DNA from: Cryptomeria japonica
Lineage: Eukaryota; Streptophyta; Pinopsida; Cupressales; Cupressaceae
Length of the DNA stretch: 64,000 bases
NCBI RefSeq assembly: GCF_030272615.1
Contig: NC_081413.1
Span: forward strand, 15,820,285 to 15,884,284
Direction: 5' to 3'
In this document: positions 11,776 through 24,668 of the stretch, in pieces
Layout: every line of letters begins with the position of its first letter
Numbering within the stretch: position 1 is the stretch's first letter
Program-made: the position numbers and the translations under genes
The notes under the pieces: generated by a model
What the model was told of the DNA's origin: nothing
The model's input: the letters and a program-made list of their open reading frames with translations, nothing else
The model's database searches: none

Positions 11776-12253
11776 TGTTAAATTTATTCAAATTATGTGA
11801 TTAAGAAGATAGAAGAGATGGAGATATAACCTAAAAGTTGTATTTGAACTGCTTTAGTGTGAATTGAAGGATGTACAACACTTATTGATTTCCGTGTCCT
11901 CATCCTCCTCATTGTATGCATGTTATATATGTGAATGAGGGGTTACGTAGTGAAGAGATATGTCTTCCCACATGAGAAGACACATCTCTTCCCTACGTAC
12001 CACTCACCACAGCACGTTAAAAAGCATTAAGGATCATTTACTTGACCGATCGTGAGGAGCGTGATTTATTAAGAATCGCTTAATCACAACCCGATAACAT
12101 GAAACAGTGTAACCGGTGGCAAACACAATAATTCAATTTTGATTCATCATTTGTTAATGTATATACTAATAGTTAATCTATATATGTTAACATGTAATCA
12201 AATTTATGCATTGGAATCATGAAATTGCACGACCGACATTACAAGAATTAACA
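11776..12253 (-). mobile_element. Copia 5' LTR
   Basis: Pairs with 6646-7127. It borders the PBS on one side and the 3' UTR side of the SEP1-like gene on the other. Confidence 0.9.
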
Positions 12254-12407
12254 CTATCCACTCCCCCTCTGCTAACCTGTCGGAATTCTCTTATGGAAGA
12301 GGAGACAATCTAGGAAACCCTAAACAATTATTGAGTCTCGGAGCACAAATTAAGATTTAAAGAACAAGAGTATCAAAATGCTTTTGTATTTTGTTTAATG
12401 TAATAAT

Positions 12408-12413
12408 TTTATT
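12408..12413 (-). terminator. Candidate polyadenylation signal of the SEP1-like gene
   Basis: AATAAA on the minus strand, about 315 bp beyond the stop codon at 12728. It is the first canonical hexamer I noticed downstream of the terminal exon. Not verified by transcript data. Confidence 0.4.
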
Positions 12414-12727
12414 GGTCTCTGGCATCATATAATAAGCAATCTGTACAAATGAGATTGTAAGGTTGCTAAATTTTAATAATGACAGTGAAACTCAATTCAA
12501 AATACCAATCCAATTAGAAAATGATACTGTGTGTGATTGATAATGAGTCATGAAATTTGATTGATAATCACACTGAACTGAACTACCCAAATATAGAAAA
12601 TATATCAGAGCAGGAAACAACAGAATATAGGAAATAGGGATGGTGCAGCAATACCCATTCAAATTACATGCGTTTACAAGACCATTTTTTTTACCAAATT
12701 CAACAAATTATGGTACATATTCAGTAA

Positions 12728-12832
12728 TCAGTCTTTAGAACCAGAGTCAAAAATGAAATATGCAGTCAGAATTCCGATTGCAGCTGTGAGTCCCAAAGAA
12801 ACTGTTGGCAGGGGAGAAGTAAGTCCAATATT
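12728..12832 (-). CDS. SEP1-like (light-harvesting-like) protein, terminal exon
   Basis: On the minus strand a 3' splice site (TTCTGCAG) is followed by 34 codons and a TGA. They read NIGLTSPLPTVSLGLTAA, then a hydrophobic run and FDSGSKD at the C-terminus. The exon joins in phase 0 to the exon ending at 33126 (…TGKGLLQ). The composite matches the C-terminal half of plant stress-enhanced protein 1 (SEP1/LIL): an LHC-type membrane helix with a GR..M motif, then TPLPTV-like residues and a second helix. Members of that family sit in thylakoid membranes and are induced by high light; they are thought to bind pigment or protect against photo-oxidation. The assignment is from recognition of the pattern, not a search. 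Confidence 0.72.
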   Translation of the reverse strand, partial: NIGLTSPLPTVSLGLTAAIGILTAYFIFDSGSKD

Positions 12833-15800
12833 CTGCAGAATGGAGAGAAAACTTGTCAATAAGATTTTCCATTTTGAATGATTACCTCAAAGCATTTTGA
12901 AAAATCATACAACTGTAGCTTTCAAGGGTCTTATTTAGGCTTATGAAATCATGGGAGTCTGTGAAAATATGTCTCTTGAATAAATGCAAACAAATCATAT
13001 ATCATACAACTAACTCAAAACCAGCAAAACCCAAAACAGTATCCACAGTTCGAAGTAGCATAGCTAACACTACAGAATTGTAAGTCACATTTAATAAAAT
13101 GTTAGGCAATGTTTTAAAATCAATGAATTGATGATTTCAGGGATCCAGAGAGTTTGGTGTCAGAAAAATGATTTCAGAATATGAAGACATGAACCATTTT
13201 AAGAAGAATTCTGTAAGAACAGCCTTTATAAAGATTCTCTAGCAGGTAATATTTAATATAGCAACCTATACAGAAAAGTAGCAAAAGACCGCGTACAGAA
13301 AATTATCAACACCTTGATCAAACTGTGAAAATTGAGCATTCAAACACTTCAGTAATATTATTTCTTATCAATATTCAGTTCATGACTCAAAAAAAATCAC
13401 AATACAAGATAAATGAATTTAAATATCTTGTGAAATTAAATTGGTAATTATCTTATCCTAATCATGCTTACCAAAGCCTCAGATACCAGAGGCACGCAGA
13501 AAGCATACCAAAGAGAAGGCTAGGCAGGTGTCTCTTCTGAAAATGGCAACATTTCAAGCATACTTCTAGAAGAAAAATCATTAACATATTAGATGCTGAA
13601 GGAAATGGATGGCATGCCAAATGAATTTATATCTTCAGAATATAAAAAGTAGTCAATATAGAAATATTCCAATTCATATTCAACACTGTATGGTTTACGA
13701 AAATAGTTGGAAGAATGAATGCACAGAGTTTGAGAGAATTGGAAAGCACACACTTCAACAAGTGTGGCTTCTACTTCGTATTGAATAGAAAAGTTGCAAG
13801 GTGGTTGTTATCAATAGGTCATCATGGGGCAGTTGCATCATACCTACAGCTATATACTTTAACCCAAACATGGTACTTAGGCTGCCCTGATGCTGGAATT
13901 GTTAATAAGACTAAACATAGCTGTTACCGGTAAGTTCTGAAGGTCACAAGTGCTACCTAGAGGTTGTCTTCAAGATTTTAAGACTGTCAAGAGACTTCAC
14001 AAAGGGTGTCGATTAATGTTATTGCATGCAAAGACGGTCTGTCACGGAAGCTGCAGACAAATTAGGACTCATGTTCACTTTAAAGCCACTATGCAACTAC
14101 TATGACCACCTGGAATTGTTTAAGTCCTATAAATCATTGAAAAAAAGACTATGGTTAGTTTGAGAAGATGGCGCTATGATTGTTGCAAGGAACTTCATGA
14201 GTGAATAGACAAAGATAGAGGAGGTAAAAACGAGTGGGTTTGCCACTGGAAACACCCAATTTGGTTGGTCATAAGATACAAGTCCTGAATCTTGTTTGGC
14301 TGAGATTGCAATGAGAGATAAATGCTGCCATTAGGGTTCAATGGATATTAAATAACCCTTGCATTGGTGATTTATAGTTTGAAAATGATATGCTTAAGAA
14401 GAATTTAATACTTGGTATTTTTGTGCAGGAGACAAGTGGCTGATCATGATAGGCTGATCATGATACAAAATGGAGAGTACTTGATCCTGAAAGTTCATAA
14501 CTCCTGATGTGCTGCTGTCCCTGCAAAAAGAGAATGAAAAGAAGAGAATCCCTGAAAAAGAGTAAGAAATTTAACAAAAGAGGTCACAACGCAAGAGAGG
14601 ATGATGACATGGAAGGTGGCTGATCAGAAGACATGGTCGCTGTTTTCCTAACATTGTCATGCTCTTGATTTGTAGTTGATATAAGATGAAGACACAAGGA
14701 TGTTTTAATGAGAATCAAGTTTTAGAAAGATGAAGAAAAATGAAAACATGAAGCTGCAAAGAGAGGTAATGGTTAAGAAACTAGTCACACTATGACAATA
14801 TGTTACTGTTTATGCTAGAATTGTGATAAGGAGGCATACTGCATGACTGGAGGAACTTTCAAGAACAAGTTATGCATTCTCAACTAAAGTTGTTTGCCTT
14901 GGAGCTTGTACCCAGCTACCTAGGCAAAGAGAAGAAACTGGCTAGAGAAAAAATATAAAAGGAAAAATAAAATCTGGATTTGGAACTTGTGCTGCCACCA
15001 ATGTTAATGCTGATCATATCATAGAGAAAACTGTTTTCCAACAATGGAAAACCCTTGCCACAAGAATTAAATGAATTTGACTTGAGTTTAGGATTGAATT
15101 TGAGACCATTGGATCAAATTGATATTGGCCATTGATCTAATACCAAAAACTTAGTATCATGAAGTTGATTTCTATCTATACATAGCTCGAAGACTTTGTG
15201 AGGGTTAAAAAAAAATTGGAAACCTTGAACTTAAAACAATAAAACATCTGATTTGTTTAAATTTTTCCATTTCTACATGGTTTCCCATACTCACTGAATT
15301 TCCCTTTCATTTTCAGCACCTAGTTCATGTATATTTGATGACTTTGCGATATGTTTCATTTTCTAATGTCTTGCTGGTTGTAAGATGCCTTGTGTAGTCA
15401 ACATGAACACCTATAAATCAGTTGTTGAAGCTCCCTTTCAATCTATGTTGAGGACCAAGTGATTGTTGCAGCAGCTTGCATGGTCAATTCCCTTTGGAGA
15501 TTGCACCTTCTTGGACGTTGGTTGCTGATTTTCAGGGCCACATCAGGAAGGGTTTATTTTGCAAACTTGAAACTTGTCTATTCATTAGTGATGTGTGAAA
15601 TGAGAAAACAAGCTTAGATTGCCAATCATTTTCTCTCTAAGCCCTTAATCATTTGCATTTTTTTACAGAAATAATAATTTAGGATTAGTTTTAGGAACCA
15701 AAATTGCAATTTGTTTTTATGAAGAGAAACCTAATGATTGCAGGTTGATTTGTTGCTGGTTTATGAACTTAAATGTGATGCTTTATGGCAATAAAAGTTT

Positions 15801-16808
15801 GAATCAGTTTTTGTATATCCATTGCTAAATCTGAAACACTGATTGTCTGTGTTCAATTAACCCTTTGGATATTGGAAATCTTTTAAAACACTACAGGCCC
15901 TTGATTAGAACAGCAATACAAAGGTCCATAAGTTATCCTGCAAATACCTTGGGGATTGCCAGTCTCTTTTGGGGAATCGATTTCCTTTCAGGAACAAATA
16001 AATATCCATGGTATTTCATCTAAGTTGTTGACTGTGTCAAAACACCCGTCAACAAATACAACAGACCAATTGCCTATAGACTATGGCTATTGAAGGGGAC
16101 CATACAATGAATGGAACCTAGTGAATGTTGAGATTGTATAGTTGAATCAAAATATTAGATTATATGGTAGAATGGGAGTGTAGTTCAATGCATACTTCAG
16201 CAAGTGGGCATACAATTGAATTTTCAAACAAGTGCATTGTTGACTATATAACCAAAGCACACACTTCCAAATTCGCTCTAGAGGACCATACAATGGCAAG
16301 GTTCGATGAAAGTTCAACAACAGCATCTGAGCATAAGTATTTGGCACAAATGGGGACCACTAATTGCATAAGATGTTAATCATACAAAGGGTGACCATAT
16401 TGTAGTCAAATCATGCTGGCAAAAGGTTCACAGGACTATATGATTGAAGATGTTACAACAGGGAAGCAAACAGTGAGAGCTGTGGCTTGGAAATATACTA
16501 TGGATGCAGACCGTATGATACAAGTGATTGGGTCTGTTTTCAATGACTCCACAATGCCAATTGAATCCACAAAAGTGAGTGAGTCTGTGATGATCTTTTT
16601 AATTAGATATTATAAAGTACAACCTGCAATAGCATAAGGTGGAGAAACATCACTGCCCACTTGAACATACAATGGTAAACTTATTTCCAACAAACCATAT
16701 GGTTTGTCTTGGGACCCACCAAACAAGCAGTTGTACAATGGCATTTGGAGGGCATATGGTTTGAGTGAGTGTTGGAATCTGCAAAGTGCTGACATTATAA
16801 TTAACTTG
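12833..16808. other. Intronic stretch without recognised genes
   Basis: No protein motif found. 13712-13800 (a phrase around cagagtttgagagaattgg) has a diverged relative at 31425-31530 in the same intron. Two neighbouring open frames, 16164-16379 and 16413-16637, are less AT-rich than their surroundings but carry no recognisable motif. Confidence 0.5.
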
Positions 16809-17427
16809 ATTCATGTTGTCCTCATTTTTGGATTTTCAAAAATGTGACAACCCCTACAAATTTTTGCTCAAAATGTGTCATTTTTGTCTCCAAGGCACAT
16901 TTTACGAGGTGCAAAACTCACATTTGTTAGCGTCAAATCATCAGGGGTTGTCTTTGCCATCGTTGTCCAAGTTTTGGTAAGTTTTGGCCTTCATTTTCTT
17001 AGTTTTTTGTGCAATTTCGGGTTTCAAAGAAGTCACTACAAGTTGGAGATTTTACTCTTAAGGTGCGCTTCCCGAGGCAAAAATTTTGCTTCTTTCTGAC
17101 CTGGACTAATCTTCGATTCATCCTTGATCCATGTTTCAAAATTCATCGCGTTCCGAGTTCATTTGCTATGTCTTTCTGTAATGTCCCCTTATCCGCAGTG
17201 ATTAGTTCAGTTGGCCGTTAGCCTATTTCGAAGGCCCGTAGGCTAGTCGGGAGCAGAAATTAGGGTTTACTATTTTCTAGGAGGATTGTTTGGTGTTTTC
17301 AAGGGGTGTATGTGGGAGTTTGACAGTTTGGATTCTGGATTCCTTCTGGGTTTTAGAGAGCTTCAAGATGGTTCGACATGCATCTACATCGAGTGACTTT
17401 TTCTAGACTTACTATTTTTAGTAAGTG

Positions 17428-17883
17428 CGACGGCTGCTCAGAATGTGGTTAAAATCACTTTGGAAACACTTACTATTTTTAACAGTATGCTATTTTAGTA
17501 AGTACTATTTTTAGCAGTTCTATTTTAGTAGGATGTCAGCAGGCCTGTTCAGATGGCTATTTCCGGCAAGTTAGTTTGAGCAGTTGGTCTTCCAAGCATT
17601 TTTTGGTGCTATTCTTGGCAAAGGTTCTTCAGCTCAGTTCAATGACTATTTCTGGCGACGGCTGCTCAGAATGTGGTTAAAATCACTTTGGAAACACTTA
17701 CCATTTTTAGTAAGTACTATTTTTAGTAGTTCTATTTTTAGCAGGATGTCAGCAGGCCTGTTCAGATGGTTATTTCCAGCAGGTCAGTTTGAGCAGTTGG
17801 TCTTCCAAGCATTTTTTGGTGCTATTCTTGGCAAGGGTTCTTTAGCTCAATTCTGTGACTATTTCTGGCAGGGCAATTCTCTC
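17428..17883 (+). repeat. Two tandem 228-bp units in W-A
   Basis: cgacggctgctcagaatgtg recurs at 17428 and 17656, giving a period of 228 bp. The units share long near-identical stretches. The 116-codon open frame at 17584-17934 is an effect of this repeat and has no recognised motif. Confidence 0.8.
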
Positions 17884-18232
17884 AACTTGTTTCCCCATAT
17901 CCTTGGAGCTGGTTTTGGCAAGTTCAATATTTGATGAAAAATAGTGTTCTAAAATAAATTATAACTTAAGGCAAAGGTTGGACGATTTATTTTAAAGGGA
18001 TTGCTTAAGTTATATTGATATCTAAGTCATTTCCTTAATTATATATTGGGCGATTTATTGTTGAGGAAAAATACTTTATAAAGTGAAATATTAATAAGGC
18101 AAGATGGACGCCTTATGGAGAAATAAGTTAATTTTATAATATATTTCACTTATCTACCTTGGATGCCAAATTATGATTTTATTGTCATTTTTATAAAGTA
18201 TATTTGCTCCTATGAGAAGGTCGATTCAGAGA

Positions 18233-18282
18233 AAGGACTAGGTTTCATTTGCAGTTAAAGGACTAGGTTTCATTTGCAGTTG
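18233..18282 (+). repeat. Tandem duplication of about 25 bp
   Basis: aaaggactaggtttcatttg appears twice in a row just after the TATA-like motif of W-A. Confidence 0.8.
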
Positions 18283-18492
18283 TTGGTCATGTTATTGCAC
18301 TTGGTTCATCACTCTTATATGCTATGATTCATATTGTAATGTTAGTAGTAGTACTAACAGCAGTTTCTATTGTTCTTTCTTGTCCCACTGCGTAAGTGGA
18401 AGAGGCTGGCCTTGCCGCCTATCTTTGGATTAGTGATTTCCCTTAAATTGTAATCCATATTGTGCATTGTAAAGCTGGTTAGTAGTACTAAC

Positions 18493-19343
18493 CTAAGTCA
18501 CAAGGTTCGAATTTGAGTTCGAGTTCGGCAACAATGAAGTTCGGATGAAATTCGACAAGGGCAAAAAATTCGACATTAAATTCGCCTTGTACATTTTTAT
18601 GAAAAAAAATAAATAATAATTTAATTTTTTAATATATAAATAATAAACTAAAAAGTAAATAATATTATATTAAATTTCAATAAATTTAAAAAATATTATA
18701 ATATTAATATGTTTAAAATTTAATCTAAATGATATTAAAGGTAAATAATAAATATATTATTATTTAAAAATATAATTTAAATATTTTAAATATTAAATTT
18801 AAATATATTATAAAAAATTAAATAAATAAACGAATGTCATGGGTTAAAATCGTTAAATATAAAGCTACTAAATTTTATTTGAAAAAAACAAAAGGTTAAA
18901 AGAAAAACAAAACTCAAAAATAAAAGGCTCGTTCGCAGAAAACCCTAACAAGTCAGACCAATAGAGGAAGGAGCACACGAGCACAATCTATAGGAGTTCC
19001 ACGCAGCAAAGACGGAAAGAACCTATGAAATTCATGAAGGACAGTATGGAAAAAACCATGGCGCGAAGGAAAGAATCGAAAGAACCATGACGCAAAGGAT
19101 AGATAAAGAGAACCATAAGGGATAGACGGAAAAAACCGTAACACATTAATTTTCCTCTGCGCGATGTTTCAAAACTCAACCTGCTCCACACTCGGTTTTG
19201 TTATTGATAGAGGCAGGAAAGAAAAAAACTAAGCCCTTCAGTCATACAAATCTACGTCGAATTTGAACGAATTTTTAATGACGTTTTGGAGTTCGCCGAA
19301 TTTCGAACTTCATGGTTGAAATTCGGCGAACCCTATGACTTAG
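18493..19343. mobile_element. hAT-like MITE with 8-bp TSD
   Basis: Terminal inverted repeats CTAAGTCACAAGGTTCG and CTAAGTCATAGGGTTCG (15 of 17 match), continuing loosely inward. The flanking duplication is exactly 8 bp, GTACTAAC, at 18485-18492 and 19344-19351; 8 bp is the TSD length of hAT transposons. The 851-bp interior has an extremely AT-rich core (18600-18830) and no transposase. Nested in W-A. Confidence 0.82.
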
Positions 19344-21842
19344 GTACTAACAGCTATCTAATTGGAATATTGCTCTTAGTCCCACTGCATAAGTGGAAGA
19401 GGCTGGCTTTGCCGCCTATTTTGAATATTGTAATACTGACCTCCCGCTGCATAAGCGGTAGAGTTGATTGTAATTTCATTTCTAGTCCTCCTGCTGAACA
19501 AGCGGTTGAGTGATTGCATTCTTCAGTTCTTTAGCTTGTCCTTAACTAGTTTACCACCAAGTGATTGCATTGTTTTCATTATCCCGATGTATAAGCGGAA
19601 GGGGTTGGCTTGCCGCCCGAAGATTGTAATCATTTTCGGTTATTGGCATCTAACAATCCCCTCGACACTGTATGCTCTCACCCTCCCAAATTGGGCTCTC
19701 TGTGATCAAAAAGTGGAGGGTTACTTTCAGCAGCATTTGGTTTTCATTTCCTAACCATAACAAGTGTTGTGTTGAATATAATTGTGGAAACAAATTGGGA
19801 AAAATTAAGGGGGATACTACACTTTCATTCAAATTAGGGTTTTTTCCTCTTGACTATGAGTGGGGAATTTTCCTTCTTTTGCGAGTTAGGAGTTTTCTTT
19901 TGTTTTTGTGTTGTAGGGGTTTTTTCAAGCAATTACAAGTGAACTTTATAAAAGACTTGTAACTTGTAACTTGCTTTTTATTTTCCATTTACTTTCTTTT
20001 TTTTTTTTGTCTTTTAAGTTGTTTGTAGGAACTTTTTGGACAAATTGCAAGTGAATTTAAAATTACAAGTTTAATGAAAACTTGTAAGTTCTCATAAAAG
20101 TTCTTACTTTATGTCTTTAGTTGTAATAGGGATTGTATTTCCTATTACAAGTCTTTTTAAGTTTTTAAGTCTTGTGTCTTTAGTTGTAATGGGAATTGTA
20201 TTTCCGTATTACAAGTTTTTATGTTTTTCCCCATAACAAGTCGTTTTGCTCTTTATTTTTGTGCTTTTGTTCCCTAGAAACCCAAATTTGCCCAAGTGAA
20301 GGAAAAGTAATGTTACTTTTAACTTGTCAAAGGGTTTTTAAAACCCAATTGCATCTTTTGGAGGGCAGATATTGCTTGAAGTTAGAAAGGAAGCACTCGA
20401 CCTACACATTTGCTCCCACAAATCCGTTTTTTGTGGCATTCTTCCCCTAAATCCGTCCCGCATTCATGCGAAGTTGTTAGGAATCGTTGCTTCTTGCCAC
20501 GTTTTCTAGCAAAAATGGTTTTGGCAAACACGTTTTGCGTTTTTGAAGACATTTTTTGATCCATTTTTTGCTGGTTCTTGACACATTTTGGAGCATGAAA
20601 TTCGCCCTTGTTGCCACATTGCAAACATGTCTCACATTTTTCCTCCATTGATGAGTGTTTGAAGTCGAACACACTTCTCTTTCCAAACCGTTTTGTGTGG
20701 AAAGGTTTAAAGGCAAAACTGATTTGTTTGCTGATTGCAATCACAACATGGTGGCTTCCTTACCTATTTATAAGAGCATTTCGGTTTCGTTCAAGTCCAT
20801 TTGCTTTGATCAAGGGCATTTTGCTCAAACAAGATCTGATTACAAGTTAAAGTTGCCAAGATGAAAATGTTCCTCTCCATATTTATCGATGGTCATCCAA
20901 GTTTACCATCATAGGTCAAAATCATTATTTCCATCATTTCCCACATATCAAAATCCCTTTTCCCACCATTTCATCCATTCATTTTATACCTTCATTCATT
21001 TTTCCCATTTAAAGTCTACTTGCAGCCGAAATTTTAAAACCTGATTGCAGTTGTGTCCTCACTTGCAATCAGCCTTCCAAAACCCGAAATTGGTCCAAAA
21101 TGCACTCAAAAACACTTGAAAATGGGTCTTTAAGGTCCAATTACAAGTGCAAACTTGTAGTTACCCACTACACATATGAAGTTGCATGTTTGTTCTCCAC
21201 AATTGCAAGTTAATGCTCTTGTTTTTCCACACATGTAATGCAGTTTCCAGAACTCGAAATTCACTTGTGAGCCCATTTTTGCATCGATTTGTCCCTTCTC
21301 TTGTCAGTCTTGTTTGCACACACGACCTACCAAATCAATGGATTAAGGCATTGGCCTTATTTTGTAAGCAGATTCCAAGATTGGAGGATGATACAAAGAA
21401 GGAAAAACAACATGATGGAGCCACACAAGGAGATGGATAAGTGGTATGAATGGTTGAAAGCCAGTACTACCTCAAGCATGTGAAAGGTTGAAGTTCATTG
21501 ATTAAAGACACAAAGACTATGGAGGATGCAAATTCCCGTTCCGGTTCGAGATGTCTTCACCAATCCTGAATAGTTCAAGTTCTAGCATCCTAAAGCAACA
21601 TGAAGATCATCACAGACAAAGGATGATGTAGTTGGAGTCATGTCTTCGGACACAGAATAGTTTCAATCATGTATTTGTAATTGCAAGTGTCACTTTCACT
21701 TGCACTTTTGTAAAATGTAATTACTTGTAAGGCAGCTACAAGTTGAGTTAGATTAGGACTATAGCTGGAATAAGTCATGGTGGTTGAGAGAATTTCTCAA
21801 GTTAGTTAGGATCTTCCCACCATTTTCTCAAGGTTCCTCTCC

Positions 21843-21850
21843 TATAAATA
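21843..21850 (+). promoter_or_regulatory. TATA box of solo LTR X-A
   Basis: tataaata within ctcctataaatacttgaggg. The same motif is at 41819-41826 on the minus strand in copy B. Confidence 0.6.
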
Positions 21851-22677
21851 CTTGAGGGGATCTATTGTGATTTTTATCTTTTGGCAATGCAACAAAAGTC
21901 TACCAGTTTGTATGTGCACTCTAAGACTTTGAGCTTAGATGTAAATCAAATTGCTTTCAATAAAGAGGCAAGTTGTGTTGAAACTTTGTGCCAATGCAAG
22001 TTGTTATGTGACGACATTTTCTGGAGTTGATTGTGATCTTTGTTCTATTGTTCTAGAGGGATTTAAATGCAACCTTGCAAACTTTGAGCTGCTTATTGCG
22101 TTTGGAGTTTTAAATTGGTTTTAAGATTTGATACTACAGACTTTGAGTTGTTTGTCACGTTTGAAGCCACTGTAGAAAGCTCAAGCAAAGGGGGTAACTT
22201 GCAAACTTTGTGTTGTTTTCATTTTCTATGTTTGTGCATAAGAGGTGCATCATGTAGTTAGACTTTAAGCTGCTACATAATGTGCTTGGTTACCAGAAAA
22301 TCATCTAAAAATGTTGATAGGAGAATAGATAGTTGACTTTGAGCTTTCTTTTTGTTTTCCCGTCCCGAGGAAGTGACGGAGATCTTTGTGCTTTCATGGA
22401 AACTTTGCTTCCTTTTATGTTCCAAATCCTACAAAAAAGTCTCATTTATGTATTTGTTGTCATTTATTTTCAATTGCTATTACTTTTATGTGAAGAGAAA
22501 AGAGTATAGTTTTTCTTGAAAGAAGAAAAGACTATTATCTCACCCATATTAGATTAGTTTAGTTTGTAGAGCGGGGGAGCCTTCCCTAAATTAGGAGAGT
22601 TTTACACTCACACACTATGGCTGAAACCACAATTTTGCACATCCCCCAGGTGTACAAAATTTTCAACCAACAATTCA

Positions 22678-24668
22678 TACAAGAAGCGTGAGGTCTTTCC
22701 TAACACTCATTGTGGCAATATCTTATTATGGGCTTTAGCTAGATATTTTTTTTTAATCTCATTACTTTGAGCCATATCTTCATCAATTTCTTGGTTTCCG
22801 AGTGAGTCCGGTGCTTCAACTGCAACATAAAAATCAATCAAATTGATATTTTTTGTTCATTGATAATAAAATTCTAATTTCAAGCCATTTACAACTTTCG
22901 CACTTGTTCAATCCAAATTTTCCACAAGTACTAATCAATTTTCCATTATTTCATAAAGTTTGAACAATTCTTTCTTTTGCTTCATGTCATCTCATTCTAC
23001 TTGTTTGTCTTCATTTATATCCATGGTTTCAATAAAATTGCAGTTAGGCAGAAATATTTCATAGTTCTCCATTTGCCAGTAGAATAGACCATTACAGGAA
23101 CTTGTTTCATCTTCAAAATATGGATGAAGTTCCAAGATTTGTTTGGTGTTTGATTCCTTGGGACCTTGATCAAACTTCTCTATCAACCTTTCTCCAGATT
23201 TCAAATCTAATGAATCCAAGAAGGCTGCTTCCACACTCACTACCTAATTCCTCAAATCAATTATATATTTCTAACGTTTATTTTTTACAAGGAGAAGATT
23301 CTTCTTACACATATAGTCAACGTTGGCTGCAAACCAACCAAGACCCAACAAACATCGTACACTTTCATGTAATGAGATGACAACAAGGTCTAATAGAATT
23401 GCTAGAGTTCCAATTCTTACCTTTTATGGCATGAAAACTCCAAGCACTTATATTCCTTGTTGGTTCACTCCTACCAACTAGAAAATTAGTGGGCAAATAG
23501 TTAACTTTCCCAAGCTTCACCAAATATCATTCGGAAGTACATTCACACCAAACTCAGTATCCAAAATTGTATTTGTTAGGTTCTTTCCTAGAATATACAT
23601 ATGTACCATGGCCAGTCTCCTTGCAAAATTCACTATGAGGAGCATTCGATCAATCACCTGATCTCCCATCAAGGGAATTTGATTCTTGGGTCCTCATTAT
23701 TCACACTTATGAATTCTACATGGGTCGTAGCATGCACCAACTGGTCGCTAGCAAGTATGGTATTGGCTATAGCATTCGTAAGTTTGAGAATACTTTGCAA
23801 TAAGTCCACTACTTCAATTGGTACATTGGTTTGAAGTACTCACCTTGCAATAATTTTATTTGACTCTAGTTGGTTCATTGCCATACCTACATTTTCATTT
23901 GAGTGGTGACATTTATTTTCCATAGCATGCTCTACCTCAACTCTAGCTTCACAAAGTCTTTCTTTTTTTGTACAACAATTAAGATTTGCAACTTTTTGTG
24001 CTTGAGCTCGTGTTACTATCAATCCTCCTTTGTTTGCATTAATCATGTTCATGTTTACACCGAAAAAATTCTTTGCACATCCAATGTCATCAAATAGTAT
24101 TGTATTACACTAGTTTCTAGGGCAATCCCTTGCAATTGGCCCCATTCACTGCACTTTGGACATTGTATTGTAGGCCAACCCTTAATATTATATTGTATTC
24201 AACCCCAACCTCCCCCATTATTATTGTGGCATCCATGACCATTATTCTTCACCTAATTTCGATAACCACTTTGAGATGTGCCTTTTTTGTTCTATGGCTT
24301 CAAAGGTGTAGTTGGAGATGTCGACTACTTTTGCATGGGTAAAAATTACCCATGTACATTTATTCTTCAAATTTTACAAGCTATCTTTAATTGAGTAGCC
24401 TATAATTTGGCAAATCTCGCAAAATATCTTTTTGGGGCAATTAGCCTTGGTGTGGCCTTCTATCTTGCCTTGCATACAACATAAGTCCCTTAGCTCTTTG
24501 TTGGTCTTGTTTTTAAGTTTCTTCTTCATTCGTAGGAACCATTCCTTGTTCATTGTTGTTGCTTGCAATAAAGTCATTATCCTCTTTGTTCCTTCTTTGA
24601 GAGTGTGAAGACATTTTTCTTTTGCTTTCAATATCATTGCTCTATTGTATGCCTCCTAGTCAGATGGT
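22678..24668 (-). pseudogene. Gypsy family Z gag and protease remnant
   Basis: On the minus strand a frame at 24374-24637 has CCMQGKIEGHTKANC and CEICQIIGYSIKD, the same two knuckles as Z1 gag but with the second decayed. It continues as CPKCSEWGQ and then 23840-24052, which contains GLIVTRAQAQKVA, typical of the gag-protease boundary. Further on, around 23520-23600, ILDTEFGVNVLPNDIW resembles the retropepsin active-site strand with the catalytic Asp, followed by many stops. 22992-23240 is a later open piece. Relative to Z1, about 900 bp between LTR and zinc knuckles, including the PBS and capsid, are deleted. The remnant is truncated by solo LTR X-A at 22672. Confidence 0.7.

Larger units (their letters stand above)
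6646..12253 (-). mobile_element. Full-length decayed Ty1/copia retrotransposon
   Basis: This is a 5.6-kb element on the minus strand. It has two LTRs (482 and 478 bp), an initiator-tRNA-Met PBS next to the right LTR, a polypurine tract (aagaggga) next to the left LTR, and gag, protease, integrase, RT and RNase H in copia order. I count roughly 25-30 differences between the LTRs, about 6%, so it is not recent. The 5-bp flanks (atctc left, ctatc right) do not match, so either the TSD has decayed or the ends come from recombination. Several stops and frameshifts make it non-autonomous. Confidence 0.92.
17177..19821 (+). mobile_element. Insertion W-A, LTR-like, inside X-A
   Basis: Starts tgtaatgtccccttatcc and ends ggatactaca, flanked by the exact 5-bp TSD ctttc at 17172-17176 and 19822-19826. 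Without the nested MITE it is about 1.8 kb, with no coding motif. A TATA-like tttataaag near 18195 would place the U3 on the left. The right part repeats a phrase of the type cgcataagtggaag...ggctggcttgccgcc near 18390, 19380 and 19590. It is probably a solo LTR of a gypsy family whose termini resemble tgtaatgtccc. Confidence 0.75.
16814..22672 (+). mobile_element. Solo LTR of family X, copy A, with nested insertion
   Basis: Starts tgttgtcctcattttt and ends caaccaaca, flanked by an exact 5-bp TSD attca at 16809-16813 and 22673-22677. Removing the nested insertion 17177-19821 leaves about 3.2 kb that aligns with copy B (40984-57019, inverted) along its whole length. A TATA box (21843-21850) and an aataaa downstream fit U3-R-U5 order on the plus strand. 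No internal domain or second LTR is present, which suggests a solo LTR. Short repeats of acttgtaa/ttacaagt run through the U3. The small open frames within it are not conserved in copy B. Confidence 0.88.

Noticed and set aside
12254-12260. TSD of the copia element at 6646-12253
   Set aside because: atctc and ctatc do not match at any reasonable register, so I do not claim a duplication.
19822-22672. Interpretation of X-A as a separate element starting at acactttc
   Set aside because: The apparent start was the edge of nested W-A. Including 16814-17176 gives a TG...CA unit with a perfect TSD in both copies.
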